Shown piece by piece: positions 18,630 to 26,893 of a stretch of DNA of 64,000 nucleotides. Each line of letters starts with the position of its first letter. The stretch's first letter is position 1. The position numbers and the translations under genes were made by a program. Source of the DNA: Verrucomicrobia bacterium Tous-C9LFEB. Its GTDB lineage: Bacteria > Verrucomicrobiota > Verrucomicrobiia > Methylacidiphilales > UBA1321. The notes under the pieces are model-generated. The model ran no database searches, had not been told where the DNA came from, and saw only the letters and a program-made list of their open reading frames with translations. The stretch lies in contig NEUU01000020.1 in the NCBI GenBank assembly GCA_002304345.1, positions 16,506 to 80,505 on the forward strand, given 5' to 3'.

Positions 18630-19682
18630 ATGACGGCGCGCCGCATCACCATCCGCGACATCGCCCGCGAAGCCGGTGTCCACTTCACCACGGTTTCTCG
18701 CGCCTTGGGTCGGCACCCGAGCATTCCCGAAGCCACGTGTCAGCGCATTCAGCAGATTGCCGAGCGGCTTGGCTATGTTCCCGATCCGATGATGGCGGCG
18801 CTCATGAGTTACCGGCCCCGGCTACGGACTCCCAGTTACCACGGAAACATCGCCTGGGTGGACAATTACCCGGAGCGCGAGGGCTGGCGGCATCACGAGA
18901 TTTATCGCAAGTACCATGATGGCGCCCAAGCCCGGGCGGAGGAACTGGGGTATAAGGTCGAAGAGTTTTGGCTGAACGAGCCGGGACTGACACCCCGACG
19001 GGCCAGCGACATTTTATCCACGCGCAACATCCACGGGTTGTTGCTGTGCCCTCAGCCTTCGGTGGGAATGTCCATCCAGCTCGAATGGGATCGTTTCAGC
19101 GCCGTGACGTATGGCTATACCCTGGCCTCTCCCCCGCTGCACCGGGTGGCCAGTCACACCTCGTTTGCCATGACCGAATTGATCCGGCAGGTGCGGCAAT
19201 TGGGCTGTCGCCGACTGGGCTACGTAATTGCCCCGTCCCTCGACGAACGTATCTTCAACCTCTGGTCCGGCACATTCCTGACGCATCAGATGCATTGGCC
19301 GCGCAAGGAACATATTCCCCTGCAAGCGCTGGAAAAAGTGGAGGAATCCAAGTTCCTGAAGTGGTTCGAACGGTATCGCCCGGAAGTGATCATCTCGCCG
19401 GATGCCACGCTGATCGATGTCCTGGAAAAAGCCGGATATCGCGTGCCGCGGGACGTTGGTTTTGCCTCGCCCTCATTAGTCACGCATCCACGTAAACTCA
19501 GCGGCGTGGACGAGAATTCCATCGAGATGGGGCGTGCCGCCATGGACATGCTCGCCGGCATGCTGCACCGCAACGAACGGGGACTGCCGTCGATCCCCTA
19601 CTATCTACTGGTGAAGGGGGAGTGGCAACGTGGGGCCACCCTGCCCTCGGCCGCGTCCATCCGTCGCAAATCCGTCTCTTAA
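18630..19682 (+). CDS. LacI family transcriptional regulator
   Basis: The 350-residue protein has an N-terminal LacI helix-turn-helix: ITIRDIAREAGVHFTTVSRAL at about residues 6-26, then HPSIPEATCQRIQQIAERLGYVPDP with the hinge. The sensor domain is of the periplasmic-binding type (RNIHGLLLCPQPS, LGCRRLGYVIAP, ISPDATLIDVLEKAGYRVP, SGVDENSIEMGRAAMDML). I start it at ATG 18630 rather than the in-frame ATG 18552, which overlaps the divergent gene's start and would add an unstructured leader. It precedes the heparinase-like operon by about 90 bases and probably senses the sugar released by that enzyme. Confidence 0.88.
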   Translation: MTARRITIRDIAREAGVHFTTVSRALGRHPSIPEATCQRIQQIAERLGYVPDPMMAALMSYRPRLRTPSYHGNIAWVDNYPEREGWRHHEIYRKYHDGAQARAEELGYKVEEFWLNEPGLTPRRASDILSTRNIHGLLLCPQPSVGMSIQLEWDRFSAVTYGYTLASPPLHRVASHTSFAMTELIRQVRQLGCRRLGYVIAPSLDERIFNLWSGTFLTHQMHWPRKEHIPLQALEKVEESKFLKWFERYRPEVIISPDATLIDVLEKAGYRVPRDVGFASPSLVTHPRKLSGVDENSIEMGRAAMDMLAGMLHRNERGLPSIPYYLLVKGEWQRGATLPSAASIRRKSVS

Positions 19683-19772
19683 ATCGCGAGCACCAGCCTC
19701 AGCGCAACAATTAGCGTAATCGCTTCATTGCGACACCCTCCAACGCCGATTTACAGTGCTTGTATTCAATCC

Positions 19773-22532
19773 ATGCGCTCTATGAAGTTCCTCCCGATCC
19801 TCTCCCTCGCTCTCTCACTGTTTGCCCCGAGTGCGATGGCCGCTTCTGTGGAAAATACGGTTCCGCTCAAGGACCTCGATCTAGCATCGAATTCCGGAAC
19901 CCTTCTCTCCCTGAACAAACCTTTCACGCTCACCCTCAAAAGCAAATGGACCACCGTCAAGATCAAGCTGAAGGAGCCGCTCCCCTGCGAGGAATCGCTC
20001 GTGCTGAGAGGAACGGCGAAGGTCGATTCTGCGGCGACTCCGAAACACCTGGGTATAATCCTCACCAATGGCAACGGCCAGAAAGCCTTTGCCAAGGCCG
20101 CTTTCCGTCCGGACAAAACGATCTCCTTCGATCTCCCGCTCACTCAGTTCAAGGGGGATGCCAAAGCGGATAAACCACCGCTGGCAGTGGGAGAGACCAT
20201 TGCCGTCCTCGATATCTTCGCCAGTTTCGATCAGGAGGTGGACGCCACCTTCACCCTGGAATCGTTTTCGATCGTCAAATCAGAGGCCCGCCATGTTCTT
20301 TTCAAAGGCGACTTCGAAATCCGATCTGAATGGCGCGGCGTGCACCCGCGGCTTTATGTGAGTGCGGAAGACCTGAAGCAGGCCACCGCCAATTATCGCG
20401 CCAAGCCCGATTCCGTTGCCATCTGTCTTCCCGCCCGTTGGGAAATGACCGAAGAACCGATCCCCTTCAATCAGGATGTCAACGCGAGTTCCATACAACG
20501 CAATGCCATCCTTCTGGCCAAAATGGCGGCAGCCTATCGCATCACGGGCGAACAAAAATATCTGGATCGCGTTCTTCTTTGGGTCCCCATGTTGAACGGC
20601 TATCAACCTCCCGTCATGAAATCCATCGGCAGTGGCGTTCCCCTGACGGCGGGACACATCCTGCTCGGATGCGCGATTGCCTACGACGTGCTCAAGGGAC
20701 ATGTGGACGAAAAGGTCGAGGCCTCCTTGCGCGATGTTCTGATCCGACAGGGACGACAAACGTATCAGGATCTTTCGAGCATGAACGGTTTTCCCTACGA
20801 GCAAAATCACTTCATCATTCCAATCTGCGGATTGGGCGTGGCGTCCATGGCCATCGCGGATGAAGTTCCGGAAGCCAAGACCTGGGGCGCGTTTACCTCC
20901 ACGATCATGGAGCGCACGCTGGACACCATCTCGCATGACGGCTGGTTCTTTGAAGGACACAGCTATTGGAACTATACGATGCAGTTCCCCGCCACCTACG
21001 TCGCGGCGCGGTCTCGGGTGCTAGGCGGCGATTATTTCGCCAAACCACCGTTCAAGGACACGGCGCGTTATCTGGCCCACATGACGTTGCCGGTGCAGAA
21101 CATGGTTTTTGATTTTGCCGATTGGGGGCCGCGCGTGGAAGCAGGCACCAGCTTTCAACCCGGTTACGATAAGCCCTGGCATACGCTGACGTCGCGCACA
21201 AAGTTGTTCATCCCCTATCTGGTCTGGCGCGAGGGCGGACGCGATCCCTTTCTGCATGACTTCATTTGGAGTTCGACCGCACCGGATGCCAAGATGACGG
21301 GAGCCTTTGCCATCGACGGACTTTTCGGGCTGCTGCTGCAGATTCCCTTCGGGCAGGAACCCAAGCCGATGAAGGCGGAATATCCCGGCTATCCACCCTA
21401 CCATTATTTCAGCGACATGGAGGTGGTCCATTGGCGCGAGAACTGGAGCGATCGCAACGCCACGGCCATCGCGTTCAAATCGGGACCTCCCGCCGGACAC
21501 CATTTCGCCAAGCATCTGGAGCGCACTCCCGACGCGAAACCAAGCCTCGGCCATGCCCACCCGGATGCGGGATCTTTCCTCCTGTTCTCGCGCGGCGTCT
21601 TCCTGACCAACGATACCGGCTACACGGGAAAGAAAGAGACGGCCGATCATAACTCCATTCTGGTCGATGGCATCGGCCAGCACAAAGGAGGCACCGCCTG
21701 GAGCACCTTCACCGACAAGCCCTACCCGGAGTACAACAAGATCCGGATGGAAAATATCTGGCTGGCCTCGAAGGTGGTCGCCTCGACGGCCGTGCTGGAA
21801 GCCGCCTACGACGATGCGCTGCAAATCTCCTCCCTGCGGCGAAACCTGATCCTCGTGGATGCCCGGTTCCTGGTGGTGCGCGATTCCATCGAATCGAAAG
21901 CCGAACACGTCTACTCGTGGCGGGTCCATACCGACAAGCCACCCGTTGCCACCGCAACCAATCGCTATCGCATGGACAACGACTCGGCTCGACTGGTCAT
22001 TGTGCCACTGGCCGGGCTGCAAAAGGCCGAGATTGCCCCGACCATTGTGGAGACCGAACTCTACAACAAGCAGGGAAGCCGCCCGCAACAACGTGGATTT
22101 CATCTGGAAGCTTTCTCCGCCAAACAAGCGTCGTGCGAATTTCTGACCGCCTTTCACATCGAGGCCACCAGCGACAACCCGGACACCTTCACGGCAACCC
22201 GTCCGACAGGCAATCGGGTGGACCTGAAAGATGCCGCCGGAACGTGTTCGGCATGGGTGGGCGCGGACGATCAATTGAGTGGTCAATTTGCCTACGTGTT
22301 ACGCGACGGCAAGGGTGCGATTGCATCGGTGGGGCTGTCGGGAAAATCCTTGAAGCTCCCCGAACTGACGGTGGAAGTACCGAACGGAGGAAAGGTGACC
22401 CTGCACCGCACGGCCTCGGGAACATGGGAGGGAATCTGTAACGAGGACTCGGCCGGCAGTTGTCGCGTCACCATCACCGAGAACGGAAAAAGCCAAAACC
22501 TGACTCTTAAATCGGGAGCAAAGGCCAGTTAA
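19773..22532 (+). CDS. Exported heparinase II/III-like polysaccharide lyase
   Basis: The product is about 919 residues with a signal peptide (MKFLPILSLALSLFAPSAMA). After an N-terminal beta domain, an alpha-toroid-type region carries NGFPYEQNHFIIPICGLG and DGWFFEGHSYWNYTMQFPATY with the Tyr and His typical of heparinase/alginate lyase catalytic sites. A heparinase II/III-like beta-sandwich follows: LGHAHPDAGSFLLFSRGVFL, then NDTGYTGKKETADHNSILVDG. This architecture fits uronate-containing polysaccharide cleavage by beta-elimination outside the cell. ATG 19773 was chosen over an upstream TTG at 19728. A pseudopilin and a 2-hydroxyacid dehydrogenase follow with gaps of one and six bases. Confidence 0.85.
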   Translation: MRSMKFLPILSLALSLFAPSAMAASVENTVPLKDLDLASNSGTLLSLNKPFTLTLKSKWTTVKIKLKEPLPCEESLVLRGTAKVDSAATPKHLGIILTNGNGQKAFAKAAFRPDKTISFDLPLTQFKGDAKADKPPLAVGETIAVLDIFASFDQEVDATFTLESFSIVKSEARHVLFKGDFEIRSEWRGVHPRLYVSAEDLKQATANYRAKPDSVAICLPARWEMTEEPIPFNQDVNASSIQRNAILLAKMAAAYRITGEQKYLDRVLLWVPMLNGYQPPVMKSIGSGVPLTAGHILLGCAIAYDVLKGHVDEKVEASLRDVLIRQGRQTYQDLSSMNGFPYEQNHFIIPICGLGVASMAIADEVPEAKTWGAFTSTIMERTLDTISHDGWFFEGHSYWNYTMQFPATYVAARSRVLGGDYFAKPPFKDTARYLAHMTLPVQNMVFDFADWGPRVEAGTSFQPGYDKPWHTLTSRTKLFIPYLVWREGGRDPFLHDFIWSSTAPDAKMTGAFAIDGLFGLLLQIPFGQEPKPMKAEYPGYPPYHYFSDMEVVHWRENWSDRNATAIAFKSGPPAGHHFAKHLERTPDAKPSLGHAHPDAGSFLLFSRGVFLTNDTGYTGKKETADHNSILVDGIGQHKGGTAWSTFTDKPYPEYNKIRMENIWLASKVVASTAVLEAAYDDALQISSLRRNLILVDARFLVVRDSIESKAEHVYSWRVHTDKPPVATATNRYRMDNDSARLVIVPLAGLQKAEIAPTIVETELYNKQGSRPQQRGFHLEAFSAKQASCEFLTAFHIEATSDNPDTFTATRPTGNRVDLKDAAGTCSAWVGADDQLSGQFAYVLRDGKGAIASVGLSGKSLKLPELTVEVPNGGKVTLHRTASGTWEGICNEDSAGSCRVTITENGKSQNLTLKSGAKAS

Positions 22533-22533
22533 T

Positions 22534-23199
22534 ATGCGTCAACGTTCATCTACACGAGGAGCGGCAGGCTTTACACTGATCGAGCTGCTGGTGGTTTCCA
22601 GCATCATCTCGATCTTGATGGCGCTTGGCGTGGCCGGTTACACCAAGGCCCGCAACTGGGCCGACCGCACCGCCAGCGCGCATACCATGCGTATGCTCGG
22701 AGTAGCCATCCAGATGTATGCCGTTGACAACGACAATACGCTGCCCGGACCGCTCTATAACACGCAGAACGCCTGGTACAAAAAAAACAATACCAGCTCG
22801 CTCGGTTACCGGCTCTACAACTACCTCGGCAGCCCGGCCCCCAAGGGAACCGATCAGGAGTGCAAAGCCCTGTTGACCCCGGCGTTCGTCCGGATGCGGC
22901 CCAAAAGTGACAGCCCGCAATATCTCATCCAGACCTATATCGACTACGACGGCAATCCCTCGCAGATGCCGTTTGGTTACCCCGGCAGCGCCGACAATCC
23001 CAATCCGTGGAAACTCGCGATGATTTCCATGGCAGGCATCACGCAAAAGTACGCCGTGCAGGAGATCGATGCCGAGCACCCTCGCGTGCAGGGCTGGAGC
23101 ACTGCCGGCATGGCTCCCAAACCGGTGCTCGGCGATGTGCGCATGACGCTCTTCTTCGACTGGCACGTCGAAGCCATCCCGGCAGATCAAACGGAGTAA
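22534..23199 (+). CDS. Stand-alone pseudopilin (prepilin-type, H-X9-DG family)
   Basis: This 221-residue protein begins with a basic leader ending RGAAG followed by FTLIELLVVSSIISILMALG, a near-perfect prepilin cleavage and methylation motif with Glu at +5. The body has SAHTMRMLGVAIQMYAVDNDNTLPG, the usual pseudopilin helix and DND motif, and ends PVLGDVRMTLFFDWHVEAIP, the degenerate H/DG region of the large Planctomycetes-Verrucomicrobia pseudopilin family. It starts one base after the lyase stop, so it is expressed with it. Such proteins probably assemble into or cap type II secretion pseudopili; a specific role in exporting the adjacent lyase is inference. Confidence 0.85.
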   Translation: MRQRSSTRGAAGFTLIELLVVSSIISILMALGVAGYTKARNWADRTASAHTMRMLGVAIQMYAVDNDNTLPGPLYNTQNAWYKKNNTSSLGYRLYNYLGSPAPKGTDQECKALLTPAFVRMRPKSDSPQYLIQTYIDYDGNPSQMPFGYPGSADNPNPWKLAMISMAGITQKYAVQEIDAEHPRVQGWSTAGMAPKPVLGDVRMTLFFDWHVEAIPADQTE

Positions 23200-23205
23200 G
23201 TCTGT

Positions 23206-24279
23206 ATGACCACTTCTGCTGTATCGGATATTTCACCGCGTTCGGCTCAGATGGGTGCGGTCACCCGCTCGCGGCAAGCCCGCATCCTGATTGCGCTCAG
23301 CCGCGAGGAGGAAGCGATTTTCTTCCCGGACTTTCAGTGGAACCAGTTTCCCGCGCAGGAATGGCGGCGGTTCGATCCGCAGGGCCAGGACGAAGCCGAA
23401 TGGAGGAACGCCTTGCGCACGTTTAATCCGACGGCACTCGTATCCTGCTGGTCCACACCGCCGCTGCCGATGGAAATCGTGGAAGCGCCGAGCCGCCCAC
23501 TCCAATACGTCTGTCACGTCACGGGATCGGTGCGGCAGGTTGTACCCCGCCGCTTTATCGAACGGGGCGGATGGGTGACCAACTGGGGTGATCTGGCGAG
23601 CGTACAAGTGGCCGAACACGCGCTGCTCCTGTTGCTGGCCTTGCTGCGCAATCTCCCCCATTGGCGCAACTACGTATGCGTCGGACAACCCCGTCATTCG
23701 GTCGAGTTCCTAAGAACGCAGACTCTGGTGGGTCGCCGGGTGGGCCTTCACGGATACGGCCGTATCGCGCGGCAACTGATCGCCTTGCTGCGTCCCTTCC
23801 AGGTGGAGATTGGCTGCTACTCCGGGGGAGTCCCGCGGTCGGTCATCGAATCCGGCGGAGTCGTTCCCTCAGACAGTCTGGAAGAGTTATTCGCCCAAAG
23901 CGATGTGATCGTCGAATGCGAAGCGTTAACTCCCCGATCGCTCGGCAGCATTACCGGGAAACTCCTGGACAGCCTGCCGCCTGGCGCGGTTTTCGTGAAC
24001 GTGGGGCGAGGCCGCGTGGTCGATGAGCGGGCCTTGATCGCCCGCGCCCGGTCCGGTCGACTGCGCGTCGGCGTGGATGTGGCCGCAGTGGAGCCGATAC
24101 ACCGCGACAGTCCGCTCTTCAAGTGCGAGGAGATTCTCTTTTCGCCGCATATCGGCGGCCCCACTTTTGACCGGTTTCCAGCCTGCGGCGATTACGCGCT
24201 CCGGAATCTCGAACGTTATGTCGCGGGACATCCCCTGGAATCCCTCCTGAACGTAGATGTCTACGACCGGTCAACCTAG
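23206..24279 (+). CDS. D-isomer-specific 2-hydroxyacid dehydrogenase family protein
   Basis: The 357-residue protein has the NAD-binding signature VGRRVGLHGYGRIARQLIALL (about 174-194), LEELFAQSDVIVECEALTP, AVFVNVGRGRVVDERAL and LRVGVDVAAVEPIHRDSPLF, then LFSPHIGGPTFDR with the catalytic His. These are the D-hydroxyacid dehydrogenase motifs. The equivalent of the Arg in VNxxRG is present as VGRGRVVD, as expected. It is six bases downstream of the pseudopilin and completes the lyase operon. A role in reducing or oxidising a sugar acid from lyase products is a reasonable inference. Confidence 0.87.
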   Translation: MTTSAVSDISPRSAQMGAVTRSRQARILIALSREEEAIFFPDFQWNQFPAQEWRRFDPQGQDEAEWRNALRTFNPTALVSCWSTPPLPMEIVEAPSRPLQYVCHVTGSVRQVVPRRFIERGGWVTNWGDLASVQVAEHALLLLLALLRNLPHWRNYVCVGQPRHSVEFLRTQTLVGRRVGLHGYGRIARQLIALLRPFQVEIGCYSGGVPRSVIESGGVVPSDSLEELFAQSDVIVECEALTPRSLGSITGKLLDSLPPGAVFVNVGRGRVVDERALIARARSGRLRVGVDVAAVEPIHRDSPLFKCEEILFSPHIGGPTFDRFPACGDYALRNLERYVAGHPLESLLNVDVYDRST

Positions 24280-24320
24280 AGCCTATTCAAGCAGGCAGCA
24301 CAGGAAGAATAGATCCGAAC

Positions 24321-24433
24321 TGTAGGGCGGTTCTGTGAACCGCCGGCTGGCACCGCAGGTGCCATGAGCGGGGAGTGCCTGAATTGTAAAGGCAGCTTCG
24401 CTGCCAATCGGCGGTTCACAGAACCGCCCTACA
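24321..24433. repeat. REP-like palindromic element with 25-bp terminal inverted repeats
   Basis: TGTAGGGCGGTTCTGTGAAC begins a 25-base left arm (24321-24345) whose exact reverse complement forms the right arm (24409-24433). Each arm also folds on itself through GGCGGTTC and GAACCGCC around three bases. Two more perfect hairpins lie inside: GGCACC-GCA-GGTGCC (24348-24362) and GGCAGC-TTC-GCTGCC (24391-24405). The result is four consecutive hairpins in 113 bases between two convergent genes. It resembles REP/BIME clusters or a small MITE moved by a REP-associated transposase. It could also stop transcription from both sides, though no T tract follows. Confidence 0.8.
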
Positions 24434-24491
24434 ACGCAGCCCTATCGGTACGCCTTTAATAAGCTCTAACGTCGGGCTGGGTGACGTTCTT

Positions 24492-25496
24492 TCATTGAGA
24501 ATTCAGAACCGACTCGATCGGCAAATCCGCCCGCAACCCGTTGGCCTGAGTCCATTCCGGGTTATGCAATTTCGAAAGATACTTGTGTCCCGAGTCGCAT
24601 AGAATCGTGACGATCACCTGCCCCGGACCGCGCTCCTTCGCCAATCGCACCGCTCCGGCTACATTGATCGCAGAAGAAAGTCCGAGGAAAAGACCTTCCT
24701 GCTGGCGCAGATGCTGCAGAATGGTGAACGCAGTTTGATCGTCGATGCGATACGCCGCATCCATCTCCAGTCCTTCCAGATTCTTCGTCACGCGCCCTTG
24801 GCCAATTCCTTCCGCGATGGAGTCACCGTCGTTCGTCTCCAGATTGTGCTGCGTGAACCACGACCACATCGCCGCGCCGTAGGGGTCCGCGCAAGCCGTG
24901 GCGATCCTCGCATTTTGGGATTTGAGGTAGAGACTTGTTCCCGCCAGCGTGCCGCCCGTACCCACCGACGCCACGAAGCCGCTCACTTCGCCCTTTGTCT
25001 GCTCCCAGATTTCCGGGCCGGTGGTTTTGAAATGCGCGTCGCGGTTCGCCGTGTTGTCGAATTGGTTCGCCCAGAAATAACCGCGCTCCTGGGCAAGCCG
25101 TTGCGCCACCTTGTTGTAATTGCCGGGATCTTTGAATGGCTTTTCCGGCACCACGAGCACCTCCGCGCCGAGCGAACGCAGGAGCTGAATCTTTTCCGGC
25201 GACTGATTTTCCGGAATCACAATCACCGTGCGATACCCACGCGCCTGGCCGATCACGGTCAAACCGATCCCGGTGTTGCCCGCCGTGCCTTCGATGATGG
25301 TGTCGCCCGGTTTGAGGTTGCCCGCAGATTCCGCCGCTTCAATGATTCCGAGCGCGGCGCGGTCTTTGACGGAACCGCCGGGATTCATGAATTCGGCCTT
25401 GCCGAGGATTTCACTTCCCGTCAGGTCGGAAAGATGGTTGAGCCGGATGAGAGGCGTCTTGCCCACATGATGGGAAATGCCGGAGTATGCGTTCAT
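24492..25496 (-). CDS. Cysteine synthase A-type PLP enzyme
   Basis: The 334-residue product has fold-type II PLP motifs: HHVGKTPLIRLNHLSDLTG, then KAEFMNPGGSVKDRAAL with the PLP-binding Lys, IIEGTAGNTGIGLTVIGQA for the phosphate and substrate loop, VASVGTGGTLAGTS and a late ILCDSGHKYLSK with the Ser that contacts PLP nitrogen. It should make cysteine from O-acetylserine and sulfide in the cytoplasm. I place the start at ATG 25496; an in-frame ATG at 25535 would add 13 residues that do not resemble family members. A YezD-like small protein lies upstream on the same strand, supporting a sulfur assimilation role. Confidence 0.9.
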   Translation of the reverse strand: MNAYSGISHHVGKTPLIRLNHLSDLTGSEILGKAEFMNPGGSVKDRAALGIIEAAESAGNLKPGDTIIEGTAGNTGIGLTVIGQARGYRTVIVIPENQSPEKIQLLRSLGAEVLVVPEKPFKDPGNYNKVAQRLAQERGYFWANQFDNTANRDAHFKTTGPEIWEQTKGEVSGFVASVGTGGTLAGTSLYLKSQNARIATACADPYGAAMWSWFTQHNLETNDGDSIAEGIGQGRVTKNLEGLEMDAAYRIDDQTAFTILQHLRQQEGLFLGLSSAINVAGAVRLAKERGPGQVIVTILCDSGHKYLSKLHNPEWTQANGLRADLPIESVLNSQ

Positions 25497-25576
25497 ATAA
25501 GCCAGTTCAAAAACAGCCAGCGGAATCTCAATCACAAACGAAGTCTCCGCAAGTGAAAAGGCTGGTCGACGAGAAT

Positions 25577-25792
25577 TTACCGCGACGGCGGCACCGGCAG
25601 AGGCTGGGTGAAACGCGAGCGCTGGCGGCGATCGATCTGCACAATCTTCCCGTCGTGCACCACGATTTCCACCGAGCCGTAATCGAGTCCCTCGAGCGAA
25701 CGCAAAATCCGGCGAATCGCCTCCGCCTCCGGCTTGCTTTCGCTGGCCAGTTTGTTGGTTTTCGCATCCACGGAAGTTAAAAGCGTGCTCAT
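25577..25792 (-). CDS. YezD-like (DUF2292) small protein
   Basis: This 71-residue protein ends with the DUF2292/YezD signature: EAIRRILRSLEGLDYGSVEIV, then VHDGKIVQIDRRQRSRF, which is nearly the entire family motif. In other bacteria these small proteins are induced with sulfur or cysteine assimilation genes, although their biochemical function is not established. The start at 25792 is supported by a GGGGGA Shine-Dalgarno sequence a few bases upstream, which makes a longer start at 25828 less likely. It lies between a small unknown gene and the cysteine synthase, all on the minus strand. Confidence 0.8.
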   Translation of the reverse strand: MSTLLTSVDAKTNKLASESKPEAEAIRRILRSLEGLDYGSVEIVVHDGKIVQIDRRQRSRFTQPLPVPPSR

Positions 25793-25802
25793 TAGTGTCC
25801 CC

Positions 25803-26024
25803 CTAAATCCCCAAACCCAGATCATCAAACGGATCCGGTTGCGGCGCGGTTTTGGTTTTCTGGCAAGCGCGCTCGTACGCGATTTGATACAGCTCCGCCA
25901 TCTTCTGCAGCTCGATCGGCGTCAAATTCGCCAGCAAGGCCTGCGGGCACATGACGTATACTTCGGGATCTTGCGGGGTGGGAGGACGCATCGAATCAGC
26001 GGTAGTAAAGCGTTGCCGTTGCAT
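25803..26024 (-). CDS. Small hypothetical protein of sulfur locus
   Basis: The 73-residue product is not one I recognise. It has a Pro-rich front (TADSMRPPTPQDPEVYVMCP), a probable amphipathic helix (TPIELQKMAELYQIAYERAC) and an acidic end (PDPFDDLGLGI). There is no signal peptide or membrane segment. It ends ten bases before the YezD-like gene, so the three genes here probably form one transcript. Association with sulfur metabolism is by location only. A palindromic element directly precedes it. Confidence 0.6.
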   Translation of the reverse strand: MQRQRFTTADSMRPPTPQDPEVYVMCPQALLANLTPIELQKMAELYQIAYERACQKTKTAPQPDPFDDLGLGI

Positions 26025-26034
26025 GTTGGAATTA

Positions 26035-26055
26035 TGTCTATCGACAATATAGACA
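26035..26055. promoter_or_regulatory. Candidate operator of the sulfur operon
   Basis: TGTCTAT-CGACAAT-ATAGACA is a perfect 7-base inverted repeat with a 7-base spacer, ending 11 bases before the start of the 73-residue gene on the minus strand. On that strand it overlaps TATATT, a plausible -10 element. Rrf2-type and similar regulators often control cysteine genes through sites of this size, but no such regulator is nearby. Confidence 0.5.
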
Positions 26056-26245
26056 AAGTAAAGAAGAAAACTATTCTTTTAAATCCCCATAGGCATAGTA
26101 TATTTATAAGATATTGAAAATTAGCCACTTCCGTTGAATTTTTCTTGCGCGGTCAAAATTTTTCATTAGTCTGCCCCTACCTGCCCCACAGGACGCCGAT
26201 TCTCGGCATTTCACGTCCTAAACTAAATTCACTCAGTGTGGATCC

Positions 26246-26272
26246 CTCCTGGGAACTGCTGGTACCAAGGAG
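26246..26272 (+). promoter_or_regulatory. Hairpin masking the Shine-Dalgarno of the Met/Cys-rich gene
   Basis: CTCCT (26246-26250) can pair with AGGAG (26268-26272), the ribosome-binding sequence ten bases before the ATG at 26282, and the adjacent GG pairs with CC across one bulged A. The stem of about seven pairs would close the ribosome-binding site. This may be an RNA thermometer or a metal- or protein-opened switch. It could also be chance, since only one stem is involved. Confidence 0.4.
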
Positions 26273-26281
26273 ATAACACGA

Positions 26282-26740
26282 ATGAACACGATGATGATGG
26301 ATCGCTCGATGACCATGGGCATGACCCCGATGACCACCCCCGCCATGACCATGCCCACCACGGCTGGCATGAACATGATGATGATTCCGCGTTGCACGAT
26401 GAAGATGGAAAAGTGCAAGGACGGCATGAAGATCATGTGTTCCTGTACCGATGAAACCGCCGCCGCCATGATGCAGAATATGTGCAACATGATGGGCACC
26501 GGCATGATGAGCTGCCACATGATGATGAACGGCATGATGATGATGTCGTGCAACATGATGATGGGCATGTGCAAGTGCGAGATGACCAAGGATGGCATGT
26601 GCTTCACCTGCACCAGCGGCGACGCCAAATGCTGCCAGATGATCCAAGCCTGCTGCGAAGGCATGATGACCATGATGAACTGCGGTTGCTCCTGCTGCCT
26701 GTGCATGAACAACACGCCCGTCTGCTGCGGCTGCTGCTAA
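26282..26740 (+). CDS. Methionine- and cysteine-rich putative metal-binding protein
   Basis: This 152-residue protein contains about 44 Met and 24 Cys, or 45 percent of all residues. The first 35 residues are Met/Thr/Pro-rich without Cys (for example MTMGMTPMTTPAMTM); the centre has Met runs broken by Cys (MMSCHMMMNGMMMMSC); the last third is metallothionein-like (MMNCGCSCCLCMNN and VCCGCC at the end). Met clusters favour Cu(I)/Ag(I), and CxC/CC pairs favour soft metals, so a copper store, buffer or sponge is the natural hypothesis. No signal peptide is evident. A good AGGAG site, its own 5' hairpin and an intrinsic terminator downstream show that it is a real single-gene transcript. I know no named family that matches. 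Confidence 0.8.
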   Translation: MNTMMMDRSMTMGMTPMTTPAMTMPTTAGMNMMMIPRCTMKMEKCKDGMKIMCSCTDETAAAMMQNMCNMMGTGMMSCHMMMNGMMMMSCNMMMGMCKCEMTKDGMCFTCTSGDAKCCQMIQACCEGMMTMMNCGCSCCLCMNNTPVCCGCC

Positions 26741-26800
26741 GCCGTAACGCTAACGCCTGATCCAAACTATCAATGTAGGACGGCGTTGCGCCTTCCCTTG

Positions 26801-26838
26801 AAACTCCCGGAGTTGTCTTCAGCTCCGGGAGTTTTTTT
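26801..26838 (+). terminator. Intrinsic terminator of the Met/Cys-rich gene
   Basis: AAACTCCCGGAG (26801-26812) and CTCCGGGAGTTT (26823-26834) are perfect 12-base complements with a 10-base loop, followed by a run of T. This is the clearest Rho-independent terminator in the window. Confidence 0.9.
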
Positions 26839-26893
26839 ACGCTCCCGATTTGACCTCTCCGGCAAAACCTCGTAAGCGTTCTTCCCACACCTT

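Noticed and set aside
24321..24433. A CRISPR repeat cluster
   Set aside because: The repeats are palindromic hairpins within one element rather than direct repeats with unique spacers, and no cas gene is present.
26177..26647. A His-rich 156-codon open frame on the minus strand that looks like a metal-binding protein
   Set aside because: It is the exact antisense of the Met-rich gene: every ATG reads CAT (His) on the other strand. It lacks its own ribosome-binding site and the sense gene has one.
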